Positions 1 through 9,018 of a stretch of 64,000 nt of DNA are shown here, in pieces. The DNA lies in the NCBI GenBank assembly GCA_963825315.1, contig CAWGST010000002.1:949170-1013169 (forward strand). The letters are read 5' to 3'. Source of the DNA: DASRLE01 sp963825315. Lineage in GTDB: Bacteria; Verrucomicrobiota; Verrucomicrobiia; Limisphaerales; Palsa-1400. A program made the translations under genes and the position numbers. Position 1 is the first letter of the stretch, and each line of letters starts with the position of its first letter. The notes beneath the pieces are model-generated. The model made no database searches. It was not told the origin of the DNA and worked only from the letters and a program-made list of their open reading frames with translations.

Positions 1-1468
1 GCGCGACCACTTTCGGGTCCCAGTTGGCAATAAAGGGATCGCCGTAATCACGCCACAGCTTTAGGTAATGCCAGCCGCCAATGAGCAGGCAAATCAGCAG
101 TGGCGCGCCAATGGCGCCCAGCCAGACCCGCGGCGCTCGTTCGCGGCGCAGCATCAGTTTCACCGCCAGCGCGCCCAGTATCGCCGGCACGGCCAGTACA
201 GCCGAGGCTTTGCTCAACAAGGCCAGCCCAAGCGCAATTCCCAGGACGCCGTGCCATCCCCACCACGGCTGCCCGGTCCGCAACAGGTGCAAACCCAGGC
301 ACAACGCGCCCGTGACAAAAAGGGCCGAGAGCGTTTCATTGGTTGTGTAATGCAATAGACAAATTTGCGCCGGCAAAAACGCGGCCAAAACCAGGCCGGC
401 CAGGGGCTTCTTCCAATCGCCGGGAAAGATCAGGCGCAGCCCGGCAAAGATCAGCGCCAAATTCACCGCACCGATGGCAAGACTCAGGAACCGCAAAAGC
501 ATTATGCCCGAAGGCTGAAAAGCTTCGCAGTGGCCCAAGCCCAGCAAGGCCGCGGAGATGAGATAATAAAGTGGCGGTTGAAACATTTCCCAACCCTCCC
601 GGGCATCGGGCAGCCGCTGGTGATCTTGAATATAGCGCACGTAAGCCAGGTGATCCGGGCCATCAAAACCGGAAGCGGCCGGCACGAATGGGAAATTGTG
701 CAGGAACAGCAGCGCCCAAACCGCCGCCAGCAGGACCAAAATCATTTTCGGGAAGCCCGTTGCCGGACCAGAGGATTTAACGCGCCCAATGTGGTATTGA
801 AACAGCGCCACTCCGCAAACGCTTATCGCCGCAAAAAGGCACAGCCACGGCCAGCATCGCCCCAGCGCGCCGCTGGTTGTCTCCAGCAAAAAAAGCTCGT
901 TGCCTTTCCCCGCCCTGGGCGTCGCTGAGGCGGCCCGGGCCGCGCGCCAATTGGAACCGGACACGGAAACCTCCCAGGCTTCATCGGATGTGAGCAAAAA
1001 GTTTCCCGACTTGAGTTCCAGGCTCAATGCCGGAGGGCCTGATTGGTTTATGACCGTGACCGAAATCTCATTGGCGCCCTGGCGCAGGAAAGGCCCGATC
1101 TCCAATTGCGACGTGGTCTTCCAGTTCCCGGAAGAAGAAGAGTCGGAGCGCGGGACGACCATGCCATTGACATGAAGTTCGCCGTTGGTCAGGCACCGCC
1201 AGGAGAGCAACGCGGCGGCGGGCTTTTCGGGCAGCACGAAAGCGCGCCGGAAAGTGCCGGCCAATTCAATACCAGAATAAGGACGCTCCTCTGGAGGCAG
1301 CGGGTAAACGATCCACTTGCCAGGTCCGGGAGTCAGAAAGTGGATCTTGGGGTTGAAAACGCAATTCCAAGCGACCAAAGCCAGGGCCGCCAGCGTCAGC
1401 GCCGGCGCGCCCCAACGCCATGCCGCCTGCCATCGCGGCGGGAGCGAATCAGGATCAAGTGCGGACAC
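1..1468 (-). CDS. GT-C membrane glycosyltransferase (family 39-like), upstream tandem copy, C-terminus outside window
   Basis: This is the N-terminal part (about 489 codons) of an integral membrane glycosyltransferase that runs off the left edge. It aligns base for base, apart from one extra codon near 1130, with positions 2734-4175 of the next gene, so it is a close tandem paralogue. The frame reads through a first membrane helix (NH2-ALTLAALALVAWNCVF), a soluble periplasmic beta-rich domain, then the multi-helix GT-C core with the QPPLYY motif. I chose the GTG at 1468-1466 because an in-frame TAA lies four codons upstream. Members of this family transfer sugars from polyprenyl-phosphate carriers in the periplasm; the acceptor here is unknown. 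It is separated from the upstream copy by 79 bp and is probably cotranscribed. Confidence 0.8.
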   Translation of the reverse strand, partial: MSALDPDSLPPRWQAAWRWGAPALTLAALALVAWNCVFNPKIHFLTPGPGKWIVYPLPPEERPYSGIELAGTFRRAFVLPEKPAAALLSWRCLTNGELHVNGMVVPRSDSSSSGNWKTTSQLEIGPFLRQGANEISVTVINQSGPPALSLELKSGNFLLTSDEAWEVSVSGSNWRAARAASATPRAGKGNELFLLETTSGALGRCWPWLCLFAAISVCGVALFQYHIGRVKSSGPATGFPKMILVLLAAVWALLFLHNFPFVPAASGFDGPDHLAYVRYIQDHQRLPDAREGWEMFQPPLYYLISAALLGLGHCEAFQPSGIMLLRFLSLAIGAVNLALIFAGLRLIFPGDWKKPLAGLVLAAFLPAQICLLHYTTNETLSALFVTGALCLGLHLLRTGQPWWGWHGVLGIALGLALLSKASAVLAVPAILGALAVKLMLRRERAPRVWLGAIGAPLLICLLIGGWHYLKLWRDYGDPFIANWDPKVVA

Positions 1469-1547
1469 GATTTTCGGTTATGCCATCCCGGAACATTGAA
1501 CACAAAAACCAAAACACAACAGCCAAAAAAAACAGCCATCGGCGCGG

Positions 1548-4217
1548 TCAACGGCAGTTGAGGGCGTTTTGCAGCGCGGTTTGCCAGGCCGTGTTTCCCG
1601 GATTGAGGCGCGCCGCTTCCCGCAAATGGCCGAGGCCCTCCTCCCGTTTTCCCGGCTGCTCCAGAAGGCAAAGGCCCAGGAAGAACTGCGCCTCGGCCCA
1701 TGCTGGTTTGGCATTAACTATGGCCGAGAAGTGGCTGACCGCCTCCGGGATTTGGCGCAGGTTCATCAGGGCCGCCCCCAGATTGAAATGGGTCCCCAAA
1801 TCGGTGGGGTTCAAACTTAACGCATGGCGCCCCGCCGCAACGACAGCCTCGTAGCTTTTGTGACGCAACGCCAGCCTGCACCATCCCTGCGCGACAACCT
1901 CGTCTTCGGGCGCCAGTTCAACCGCGCGTTTGGCGTGGACGACCGCCTCGTCCAACCGATCGCAAAGCGCCAGGTCCCGGGCCAGCTCGGATTCGATTGG
2001 GGCGTCGGCGGGGTCGTTCTGGAGGGCCTGCTCAAGCCGTTCCACGGCCTGCTCCGGATGCTTTTGAGATTCCACCGAGGCGAGCCAAATCGTGGCCTGG
2101 CTGTTGCCGGGATAATGGTGCAGCACGTTCAAAAAGGCTTCAGAAGAAACCCCCTTCACATAAACGAAGTCGGCGATGGCTGACGAAAGCCCGGTTTGGA
2201 CGGTGTTGGGCCTGATCCAAAACGAGGCGTAAACATTGAGCAGCCAAATTCCCAGAACCACCCCCAAGACATAACGCGCCACCTTGCTGCGGCCAGCCCA
2301 GAATTCAAACCCCAGCGCCCCAATGGCGCAAAACGGCAGCAGGACGGGAAGTCCGTAAAAGGCCTTGGTCTGAATGGATGAAGGCACCTTGAAACTCATG
2401 CCCAATATGGCAAAAGCAAAAAGCCAGCCGCATCCAATCAGCAACAACCAAGGCAGGCTGGCCGCGCGGAAACACCTGGCCAGGGCGCGGACCAACCCGG
2501 TCAGCACCAGCGCGGTGGGGACCAGCGCCAGTACATATCCCACCGCCATCAAATCGTAATTCCAGGGAGGACGACCCCAAACATCAATCTTGCCGCCCAA
2601 AAGGCCGTCGCCCCAAAGTGTCGTATAAAAACCGTCCCAGAAACTGTGCAAGCCGCTGAAGAACGGACGGCTCAGCGAGTCGCCGAAGGAGAAATAGCAG
2701 CCGGGAGTTTGGAACCCTTTGGCTTGCCACCATGGCGCGAACACTTTCGGGTCCCAGCCCCCAGTCAGCGGATTGCCGTAATCACGCCATAGCTTCAGAT
2801 AATGCCAGCCGCTCATGGACAGGCAGATCAGCAACGGCGCGCCAATGGCGCCCAGCCAGACCCGCGGCGCCCGCTCGCGGCGCAGCATCAATCTCACCGC
2901 CAGCGCGCCCAATACCACCGGCACGACCAGTATGGCTGAAGCTTTGCTCAACAAGGCCAGCCCAAGCACAATTCCCAGGACGCCATACCATCCCCACCAC
3001 GGCCGTTCCGCACGCAAGAGGCGCAAACCCAGGCACAACGCGCCCGTGACAAACAAGGCCGAAAGCGTTTCATTGGTCGTGTAATGGAGCAGATAAATTT
3101 GCGCCGGCAAAAACGCGGCCAAAACCAGGCCGGCCAGCGGCTTCTTCCAATCGCCGGGAAAGATCAGGCGCAGACCGGCAAAGATCAGCGCCAAATTCAC
3201 CGCACCGATGGCAAGACTCAGGAACCGCAAAAGCATCATGCCCGAAGGCTCAAAAGCCTTCCATCGGCCCAGGTCCAGGAGCTTCGCGCAAATCACGTAG
3301 TACAGCGGCGGTTGAAACATTTCCAAACCCTCCCGGGCATTCGGCAGCCGCCGGTGGTCTTGAATATAGCTTGCGTAATCCAAGTGCTGCGAACCATCGA
3401 AACCGGAAGCGGCCGGCACGAATGGAAAATTGTGCAGGAACAGCAGCGCCCAAACCGCTGCCAGCAGGACCAATATCATTTTCGGGAAGCCCGTTGCCGG
3501 AGCAGAGGATATGGTCCAGCCAATGTAGTATTGAAACAGCGCCACACCGCAAACAGAGATCGCCGCAAAAAGACACAGCCACGGCCAGCATCGCCCCAAC
3601 GCGCCGCTCGTTGTCTCCAACAAAAAAAGCTCGTTGCCTTTCCCCGCCCTGGGCGTCGCTGAGGCGGCCCGGGCCGCGCGCCAATTGGAACCGGACACGG
3701 AAACTTCCCAGGCTTCATCGGATGTGAGCAAAAAGTCTCCCGATTTGAGTTCCAGGCTCAATGCCGGAGGACCTGATTGGTTTACGACCGTGACCGAAAT
3801 CTCATTGGCGCCCTGGCGGAGGAAAGGCCCGATCTCCAATTGCGACGTGGTCTTCCAGTTCCCGGAAGAAGAGTCGGAGCGCGGGACGACCGTGCCATTG
3901 ACATGAAGTTCGCCGTTGGTCAGGCACCGCCAGGAGAGCAACGCGGCGGCGGGCTTTTCGGACAGCACGAAATCGCGCCGGAAAGTGCCGGTCAACTTAA
4001 AACCAGAATAAGGATGCGCCTCTGGAGGCAGCGGGTAAACGATCCACTTGCCAGGTCCGGGAGTCAGAAAGTGAATTTTCGGGTTGAAGACACAATTCCA
4101 GGCGAGCAGGGCCAGGGCCGCCAGCGTCAGCCCCGGCGCGCCCCAACGCCAAGCGGCCTGCCAGCGCGGCGGGAGAACCTCGTCCACATCCCACTGGCTG
4201 CTTCCGTCGGATATCAT
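1548..4217 (-). CDS. GT-C membrane glycosyltransferase (family 39-like) with C-terminal TPR repeats
   Basis: The 889-residue protein has a first helix around residues 30-48, a periplasmic beta-rich domain to about residue 190, and then a polytopic GT-C core of ten or more helices. The core carries the loop FDGSQHLDYASYIQDH and the motif EMFQPPLYY, typical of the PMT/ArnT-like family 39. From about residue 745 to the end there are TPR-like repeats (for example PTDLGTHFNLGAALMNLRQ). The family transfers sugars from lipid-linked donors on the outer face of the inner membrane. The TPR tail suggests a protein partner or acceptor (inference). The ATG lies 4 bp after the comB stop, so translation is probably coupled. 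A partial paralogue follows downstream. Confidence 0.85.
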   Translation of the reverse strand: MISDGSSQWDVDEVLPPRWQAAWRWGAPGLTLAALALLAWNCVFNPKIHFLTPGPGKWIVYPLPPEAHPYSGFKLTGTFRRDFVLSEKPAAALLSWRCLTNGELHVNGTVVPRSDSSSGNWKTTSQLEIGPFLRQGANEISVTVVNQSGPPALSLELKSGDFLLTSDEAWEVSVSGSNWRAARAASATPRAGKGNELFLLETTSGALGRCWPWLCLFAAISVCGVALFQYYIGWTISSAPATGFPKMILVLLAAVWALLFLHNFPFVPAASGFDGSQHLDYASYIQDHRRLPNAREGLEMFQPPLYYVICAKLLDLGRWKAFEPSGMMLLRFLSLAIGAVNLALIFAGLRLIFPGDWKKPLAGLVLAAFLPAQIYLLHYTTNETLSALFVTGALCLGLRLLRAERPWWGWYGVLGIVLGLALLSKASAILVVPVVLGALAVRLMLRRERAPRVWLGAIGAPLLICLSMSGWHYLKLWRDYGNPLTGGWDPKVFAPWWQAKGFQTPGCYFSFGDSLSRPFFSGLHSFWDGFYTTLWGDGLLGGKIDVWGRPPWNYDLMAVGYVLALVPTALVLTGLVRALARCFRAASLPWLLLIGCGWLFAFAILGMSFKVPSSIQTKAFYGLPVLLPFCAIGALGFEFWAGRSKVARYVLGVVLGIWLLNVYASFWIRPNTVQTGLSSAIADFVYVKGVSSEAFLNVLHHYPGNSQATIWLASVESQKHPEQAVERLEQALQNDPADAPIESELARDLALCDRLDEAVVHAKRAVELAPEDEVVAQGWCRLALRHKSYEAVVAAGRHALSLNPTDLGTHFNLGAALMNLRQIPEAVSHFSAIVNAKPAWAEAQFFLGLCLLEQPGKREEGLGHLREAARLNPGNTAWQTALQNALNCR

Positions 4218-4221
4218 TTCT

Positions 4222-5001
4222 TCAGGTAGCCACTCCTAATCCCAGTCTCATCCTTTCGACCGCGCCGTTGCGTAATTCACCCACCACCTCCAGGACATCG
4301 CGTTGCCAGCAAAACGCCACATCATCGCGCAATTCAGGATTGGCCAGGAGCCGCCGCGCGTTCCGGGAACGTTGCAGCGTGCCGCCCGGATCCCCTTGCG
4401 CGCCGAGGTAAATTTCGCGCGCGATATGGGCCGAGTCCGCCACGCCATCGCCTTGAAACCGTGTCCAGACCAGTTCGCACAAGGCGCCGGCCGCCCACGT
4501 GTCTTCGTAGGCCGCCTCCTCGAAAGTGCCGGCGCAAACCACCAGCAAGCGGGCCGGCCTCTCCCTTTCAATCCATTCAGCCACGGCAGCCAGGTTTAAA
4601 ACCGCGCCGGCCAGAATGTGTTGCGCGCCCAGACAGGCCTGCAAGGCGCGCGTCCCGTTCGTCGTGGTCATGATGATTTCCCGGCCCGCCACGCGCGGGC
4701 TGGTGAACTCGCGCGGCGAATTGCCCAAATCAAAATCGCCCCCCCCTGTTTGCGCCGCGCGGATGCGGACGCCATCGCGCTCGCCGGCCAGCAAAGCGCC
4801 CGGATGCCGGCGTTGCAATGCCAGCGCTTCGGCAATTTCCCTGACCGGGAAAATTCTGACCGCGCCCTGTGCCAGCGCCGCGATCATCGAAGTCGTGGCC
4901 CGCAGCACGTCGAACACCACGCAAACCGTCTCCGGCAATTCATGCGGATTCAGCGCGGAAAATTCGGCCGGAGTGAACAGCACCTCAAGCTTCGTTTGCA
5001 T
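4222..5001 (-). CDS. comB: 2-phosphosulfolactate phosphatase family protein (ComB-like)
   Basis: The 259-residue protein shows the ComB signatures: VVFDVLRATTSM near residue 28, GERDGVRI, FDLGNSPREF and MTTTNGTRAL. ComB is a Mg2+-dependent phosphatase that converts 2-phosphosulfolactate to sulfolactate, first described in coenzyme M synthesis. Bacterial homologues are widespread outside methanogens and their substrate is often unproven, so the family is secure but the exact reaction is not. Length is normal for the family. It is the first gene of a three-gene minus-strand run with the two glycosyltransferases and ends 4 bp before the next start. The functional link to glycosylation is unclear. 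Confidence 0.85.
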   Translation of the reverse strand: MQTKLEVLFTPAEFSALNPHELPETVCVVFDVLRATTSMIAALAQGAVRIFPVREIAEALALQRRHPGALLAGERDGVRIRAAQTGGGDFDLGNSPREFTSPRVAGREIIMTTTNGTRALQACLGAQHILAGAVLNLAAVAEWIERERPARLLVVCAGTFEEAAYEDTWAAGALCELVWTRFQGDGVADSAHIAREIYLGAQGDPGGTLQRSRNARRLLANPELRDDVAFCWQRDVLEVVGELRNGAVERMRLGLGVAT

Positions 5002-5065
5002 CCCCGGCAGTGTAACGCTCCAAGCGCAAAGTGCAAACTACTGCGACCCGAAAGCTAATGGATAT

Positions 5066-5491
5066 CTAAATATTCTCCGGTAACAAAGGCACGTTAAGCT
5101 TTTTTGCCGCAGCGCGTAATGGTCCGTCAAGCGACGCCAGCACCGCGCTCTGTCGCATGGCCAATTCGAGGTAGGCGGCATCATACACGGAGAGAGCGTT
5201 CTGGCGGGCCAAAGCCAGCGTCTCTCGTCCGGCCCGACGCGCTGTTTCGGTGTCGGATTCCATGGACATCTTCTCCAACGCTGCCAGGGCCGCAGTAGTG
5301 TCTGGTTGCGCGATCCGTTTGCGCCGTTCCGCAGCCCACAAGGCATTGGCAATCTCCAATGCCCAGTGTGACGGAACAATCGTCCGGTTTCCCGCTTCGA
5401 TGGAAGCTCGAATGGTTTGGGTGCTGGCGGCCAATTCGTCCGGCAGCACCCAACTGAGAGCGACCGAGCCGTCAAGAACAATCGCGCTCAT
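5066..5491 (-). CDS. vapC: PIN-domain toxin (VapC family)
   Basis: This 141-residue PIN-domain protein begins IVLDGSVALSWVLPDE, which places the first acidic residue (D7) at the end of strand 1. The conserved SVYDAAYLELA motif with its acidic residue lies near residue 100, followed by ASLDGPLRAAAKK. PIN toxins of this kind are Mg2+-dependent ribonucleases that cut tRNA or rRNA when freed from their antitoxin. The start overlaps the end of the upstream antitoxin gene by 4 bp, the usual arrangement for a type II toxin-antitoxin operon. The RNA target cannot be read from sequence. Confidence 0.88.
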   Translation of the reverse strand: MSAIVLDGSVALSWVLPDELAASTQTIRASIEAGNRTIVPSHWALEIANALWAAERRKRIAQPDTTAALAALEKMSMESDTETARRAGRETLALARQNALSVYDAAYLELAMRQSAVLASLDGPLRAAAKKLNVPLLPENI

Positions 5492-5757
5492 CGTCTTCCT
5501 GCTTCAATCAACTCCCGATATGAAATCTTCTCTTTGCCGGGAGGATTGAGCGGATGCCGGCGTGCGATTTCATCAAGTTGCCGAAACGCCTCTTGGATGC
5601 TTGCATTGCTGGGCTGATTAAATGGCACAAGTTGCGCGATGGGCTTTTCATGCCGGGTAATGGTGATCACCTCTCCGCGATTGACTCGCTCAATCAGTTC
5701 CGAGAATCTGGTCTTGGCCTCAAAAGCCCCAAAAATTACTTTTGAATTCATAATCAA
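5488..5757 (-). CDS. Phd/YefM-type antitoxin
   Basis: The 89-residue protein has the Phd/YefM N-terminal DNA-binding fold: KVIFGAFEAKTRFSELIERV followed by EVITITRHEKPIAQLVP. A charged C-terminal tail would wrap the PIN toxin encoded next. Such antitoxins repress their own promoter together with the toxin. The start could be the first ATG at 5757 or the ATG two codons later (MNSKV). Just upstream, the short motif ACTAGTCGTAAACTAGTT (5757-5774) contains paired CTAGT half-sites, a plausible operator. It is translationally coupled to the toxin by a 4-bp overlap. Confidence 0.85.
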   Translation of the reverse strand: MIMNSKVIFGAFEAKTRFSELIERVNRGEVITITRHEKPIAQLVPFNQPSNASIQEAFRQLDEIARRHPLNPPGKEKISYRELIEAGRR

Positions 5758-5775
5758 CTAGTCGTAAACTAGTTT
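5757..5775. promoter_or_regulatory. possible operator with inverted CTAGT half-sites
   Basis: Immediately before the antitoxin start the sequence reads aactagtcgtaaactagttt, with two ACTAGT palindromes spaced by about 6 bp. Phd-type antitoxins bind paired palindromes over their own promoter, so this is a reasonable autoregulatory site (inference). Confidence 0.4.
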
Positions 5776-5811
5776 GATGCGGCCTGAAGTGCAAGGCTTT
5801 TTTGTCCAAAT

Positions 5812-6402
5812 TTAAAATTGATCCTGCGACGGCGCGGGGGCGCTGGCAGGATGAGAGTTCAACTGGCGCACGCCATCCAGTATATAAAACAGGCCCGATA
5901 CAGCGGTGAAGAAACCGGTCCCCGCCACCAGATACCGCAGTGCCTGGGTGTTCCATCCCAGAAGAATCCACAAGATTGTGGCCATTTGCAGGACAGTGGA
6001 GATTTTGCCGCTCAGGCGCGCCCGCACTTTGACTTTGCCCATCATGTAGTGGATCAGCGCCATGCCGATTAGAATGATCGCGTCCCGGCTCAGGACCGTC
6101 ACCGTCAGCCACATCGGGATTCGGTCAAAATACCGGTGGTTCTCCAAGCTGAGAAGAATGATTCCCGAAATGAGCAGCAGTTTATCCGCCAGCGGATCCA
6201 GAATGGCGCCCAATTCGCTCCGCTGATTATAGCGCCGCGCCACATACCCGTCCAGGCCGTCCGCCAGGGCCGCAATCGCGAACGACAGCAACGCCCCCAG
6301 GCGATACCCTTCCTGCCCGGCGCGCGCGTAGTAGATGATCTGGCTGATGAAAAACGGCACCAACAGAATCCGCCCAATCGTGATCTTGTTCGCCGTCGTC
6401 AT
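5812..6402 (-). CDS. pgsA: CDP-alcohol phosphatidyltransferase (PgsA-like)
   Basis: The CDP-alcohol phosphotransferase motif is complete: ADGLDGYVARRYNQRSELG followed by AILDPLADK, with all the conserved Asp, Gly and Arg positions. The protein has about five membrane helices and 196 residues, the usual size for phosphatidylglycerophosphate synthase. The enzyme joins CDP-diacylglycerol and glycerol-3-phosphate in the inner membrane, the committed step to phosphatidylglycerol. I prefer the ATG at 6402 (MTTANKITIGR) over a frame opening at 6585. MTTANKITIGR is the standard N-terminus, a GGGGGA stretch lies upstream, and the longer form would overlap the divergent kinase gene. Confidence 0.85.
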   Translation of the reverse strand: MTTANKITIGRILLVPFFISQIIYYARAGQEGYRLGALLSFAIAALADGLDGYVARRYNQRSELGAILDPLADKLLLISGIILLSLENHRYFDRIPMWLTVTVLSRDAIILIGMALIHYMMGKVKVRARLSGKISTVLQMATILWILLGWNTQALRYLVAGTGFFTAVSGLFYILDGVRQLNSHPASAPAPSQDQF

Positions 6403-6508
6403 GGCTGGAATGTTCCCCCATCGGGCCGGCTGCGCAAGTTGAAGGTGCAAATCAATGGCCGATTTTGTTTCCCTTTCGATTCCGAAAACCGTAAACAGAT
6501 AGCCGCGC

Positions 6509-7204
6509 ATGAAAACTTTTGCTGAATTGGGATTCCCGGGCCGGTTGATCGCCGTCGAAGGCCTGGACGGCTCGGGCAAATCCACCCAGATTTATTTGCT
6601 CAAGCGCTGGCTCGAATTGCAGGGTCTGAAAGTCTTTTTCAGCGAATGGAATTCTTCGGCGCTGGTCAAAAACGCCACGAGCAAGGGAAAAAAGCGCGAG
6701 TTGCTCTCGCCCACCACTTTCAGCCTCATTCACGCCACCGATTTTGCCGACCGCTATGAACGGCAGTTGGTCCCCTTCCTCCGCGCCGGTTATATCGTCT
6801 TGTGTGATCGTTACATTTTCACCGCCTTTGCCCGCGACACGGTGCGGGGTTGTCCGGAGGAATGGGTCCGCGGCATCTATAATTTCGCCGCCTTGCCGGA
6901 CCTGGTGTTTTTCTTCAAGACGCCCCTGGAAACTTCCCTGCAACGCATCCTCGACGGCCGCCCGCAGTTGAAATACTTCGAAGCCGGCATGGATTTGCGC
7001 CTTTCGACCGATCCCTACGAAAGTTTCCGCATTTTCCAGGGCCGCATTCTCGAACAGTATCTGGCCATGAGCGCCGACTTCAAGTTTCTGGCCATTGACG
7101 CCAATCAGCCGATTGAAGAGCAGCAAAGCGTCGTGCGCGATCTGGTGGCCGTCAAGCTGGACCTGGGCAAGTTTGCCTTGCACAGGCCCTATTCCCATTC
7201 ATGA
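6509..7204 (+). CDS. thymidylate kinase-like P-loop kinase, copy 1
   Basis: The 231-residue protein has a Walker A loop (VEGLDGSGKST, residues 16-26), the LID-adjacent CDRYIFTAFARD motif with the DR(Y/H) signature, and the overall dTMP-kinase layout. dTMP kinase phosphorylates dTMP to dTDP. The very similar neighbour overlaps it by 4 bp. In this copy the region after Walker A reads SEWNSSALVKNATSKGK rather than the usual REPGGT-type motif that helps bind dTMP, so the substrate may differ. It could act as a deoxynucleotide kinase, or one copy may be regulatory. It heads the plus-strand run with a ROK kinase and a Ppx/GppA phosphatase. Confidence 0.78.
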   Translation: MKTFAELGFPGRLIAVEGLDGSGKSTQIYLLKRWLELQGLKVFFSEWNSSALVKNATSKGKKRELLSPTTFSLIHATDFADRYERQLVPFLRAGYIVLCDRYIFTAFARDTVRGCPEEWVRGIYNFAALPDLVFFFKTPLETSLQRILDGRPQLKYFEAGMDLRLSTDPYESFRIFQGRILEQYLAMSADFKFLAIDANQPIEEQQSVVRDLVAVKLDLGKFALHRPYSHS

Positions 7205-7950
7205 AAAACACGCGCCGTCCATCCGCTAAAAAGAATCTCCGCCGCATCGTCGTGCCCAAGGGAAAGCCCCGCCGCTTTTACGGGCAGGGCGTGCCCGGCG
7301 TGGATCTGTCCAAACTGGCCGGCAAGCTTATTGTGGTCGAAGGGGCCGACGGCTCCGGGCGCTCCACCCAGATTGCCCGCCTGGTGCAATGGCTGGAGGG
7401 CGGCGGACATGCCACCGTGCAAGTCGGCCTCAAACGCTCCACCCTGGTCAGCGAAGAGCTGGACCAGGCGCAGCAGGGAAATATCTTGAGCCATACCACC
7501 TTGAGCCTGTTTTACGCGACCGATTTCGCCGACCAATTGGAGAATATCATTTTGCCCAGCTTGCGGGCCGGTTTCATGGTCCTGGCCGACCGCTACATTT
7601 ACACCCTGATGGTGCGCGACATGGTTCGCGGCATTGACCTGGCCTGGCTCAAAAACCTCTACGGCATCGCCCTGGTGCCGGACGCCGTTTTTTATCTCAA
7701 CGTCGAGCCTCAGGAGTTGGTGCAGCGCAATTTCGCCAAAAACCAGTCGCTCGACTATTGGGAAAGCGGCATGGATTTGGGACTGTCCCGCGATATGTTT
7801 GACAGCTTTCTGCAATACCAGGACCGCGTCGCCGCCAAATTCAAGGAGTTGCAGGCCACTTACGGATTTACCATCCTCGATGGCCGGCGTTCCCCGGAGG
7901 AGATTCACATTGAACTGCGCCGCCGCATTGCCGGCGTCCTCACCGCATGA
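7201..7950 (+). CDS. thymidylate kinase-like P-loop kinase, copy 2
   Basis: This 249-residue paralogue of the preceding gene has an extra basic N-terminal extension of about 35 residues (RRPSAKKNLRRIVVPKGKPR). It then has Walker A VEGADGSGRST, with Arg replacing the Lys-flanking Lys (GSGRST instead of GSGKST), and the LADRYIYTLMVRD motif. The Walker lysine change is notable because that lysine contacts the beta/gamma phosphates, so this copy may be weakly active, regulatory, or part of a heterodimer with copy 1 (inference). As in copy 1, the REPGGT-like loop is replaced by KRSTLVSEELDQAQ. The start overlaps the copy 1 stop by 4 bp, indicating coupled expression. Confidence 0.78.
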   Translation: MKNTRRPSAKKNLRRIVVPKGKPRRFYGQGVPGVDLSKLAGKLIVVEGADGSGRSTQIARLVQWLEGGGHATVQVGLKRSTLVSEELDQAQQGNILSHTTLSLFYATDFADQLENIILPSLRAGFMVLADRYIYTLMVRDMVRGIDLAWLKNLYGIALVPDAVFYLNVEPQELVQRNFAKNQSLDYWESGMDLGLSRDMFDSFLQYQDRVAAKFKELQATYGFTILDGRRSPEEIHIELRRRIAGVLTA

Positions 7951-7974
7951 ACTCTCAACCCCCCGCTTGCCGCC

Positions 7975-8967
7975 ATGGCTGAAGCCGCCGCCAAAGGGGA
8001 TTTTTTTGTCGGCGTCGATCTCGGCGGCACCAAGATTCTCGCCGGGGTTTTCGACGCGCAATTGACTTGTCTGGGCCGCAACAAAATGAGCACCAAGCCG
8101 GAGCGCGGCGCGGACGAGGTGATCGAACGCATCGCCCGTTGTGTGCGGGACGCGGTGGATGAATGCGATCTGGACCTCAAACAACTGCGCGGCGTCGGCG
8201 TCGGCGCCCCCGGCGCCATTGACGTCTCGTCGGGCCGGGTCATTTTCGCCCCGAACCTCCAATGGCAGGACGTGCCGCTGAAGAAGGTTTTGGAAAAAGA
8301 GCTGGACGTCCCCGTCTCGATTGAAAACGACGCCAACAGCGCGATGCTGGGCGTTTTTGAAACGGAACTGCAAGCCAAACCGCGTCACGTCATCGGCATC
8401 TTCATCGGCACCGGCATTGGCGGCGGGATTATCCTGGACGGAAAATTATATTCCGGCTTCAACGGCACCGCCGGCGAAATTGGGCACATGGTCATCGAAG
8501 TCGGCGGCCCCAAATGCAACTGCGGCAACCGCGGCTGCTTCGAAGCCCTGGCCAGCCGCACCGCCATTTTCCGAAAAATTCACGCCGCGGTCAAAGACGG
8601 CCAAAAGACCCTGCTCACCGACATGCTCGGCCCGGAATTGAACGATTTGCGCAGCGGCGATCTGCGCAAGGCCATTCGCAAAGGCGACAACTTCGTCGAG
8701 AAAATCATCGAGGAAGCCGCCGAATACACCGGCATCGCCGTGGCCAACCTCATCAACATTTTCAACCCGCAAACGGTCGTGCTCGGCGGCGGGGTCATTG
8801 ACGCCCTGGGCGATGAAATGATGGCCATCATCCTGGAAACCGCCGAAGATTACGCCATGAACGGCACCAGCAAGGGCATTGAAATTGTGGCCAGCAAAAC
8901 AGGCGATGATGCCGGCATCATCGGCGCCGCCGTCCTGGCCCGCAGGGCAGCCAAAGAAAAATCATAA
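7975..8967 (+). CDS. ROK-family sugar kinase (glucokinase-like)
   Basis: This 330-residue ROK kinase has the ATP phosphate-binding motif VGVDLGGTKILAGVFD at the N-terminus, the acidic ENDANSAMLG sugar-binding site, GTGIGGGIILDGK, and the zinc-binding ROK signature CNCGNRGCFEALAS. The family phosphorylates glucose, fructose, N-acetylglucosamine or related sugars at C6 using ATP; glucokinase is the commonest role. There is no N-terminal helix-turn-helix, so it is a kinase and not a ROK repressor. It lies 24 bp after the second kinase-like gene in the same direction. Confidence 0.85.
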   Translation: MAEAAAKGDFFVGVDLGGTKILAGVFDAQLTCLGRNKMSTKPERGADEVIERIARCVRDAVDECDLDLKQLRGVGVGAPGAIDVSSGRVIFAPNLQWQDVPLKKVLEKELDVPVSIENDANSAMLGVFETELQAKPRHVIGIFIGTGIGGGIILDGKLYSGFNGTAGEIGHMVIEVGGPKCNCGNRGCFEALASRTAIFRKIHAAVKDGQKTLLTDMLGPELNDLRSGDLRKAIRKGDNFVEKIIEEAAEYTGIAVANLINIFNPQTVVLGGGVIDALGDEMMAIILETAEDYAMNGTSKGIEIVASKTGDDAGIIGAAVLARRAAKEKS

Positions 8968-9018
8968 CCCGGCCGGGCCGGTGCCCGCCGCTGGATGCCT
9001 TAACTTTGAGTTTTTAAC

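Noticed and set aside
5812..6585. Long start for PgsA at 6585
   Set aside because: It would overlap the divergent kinase start; the conserved N-terminus begins at 6402.
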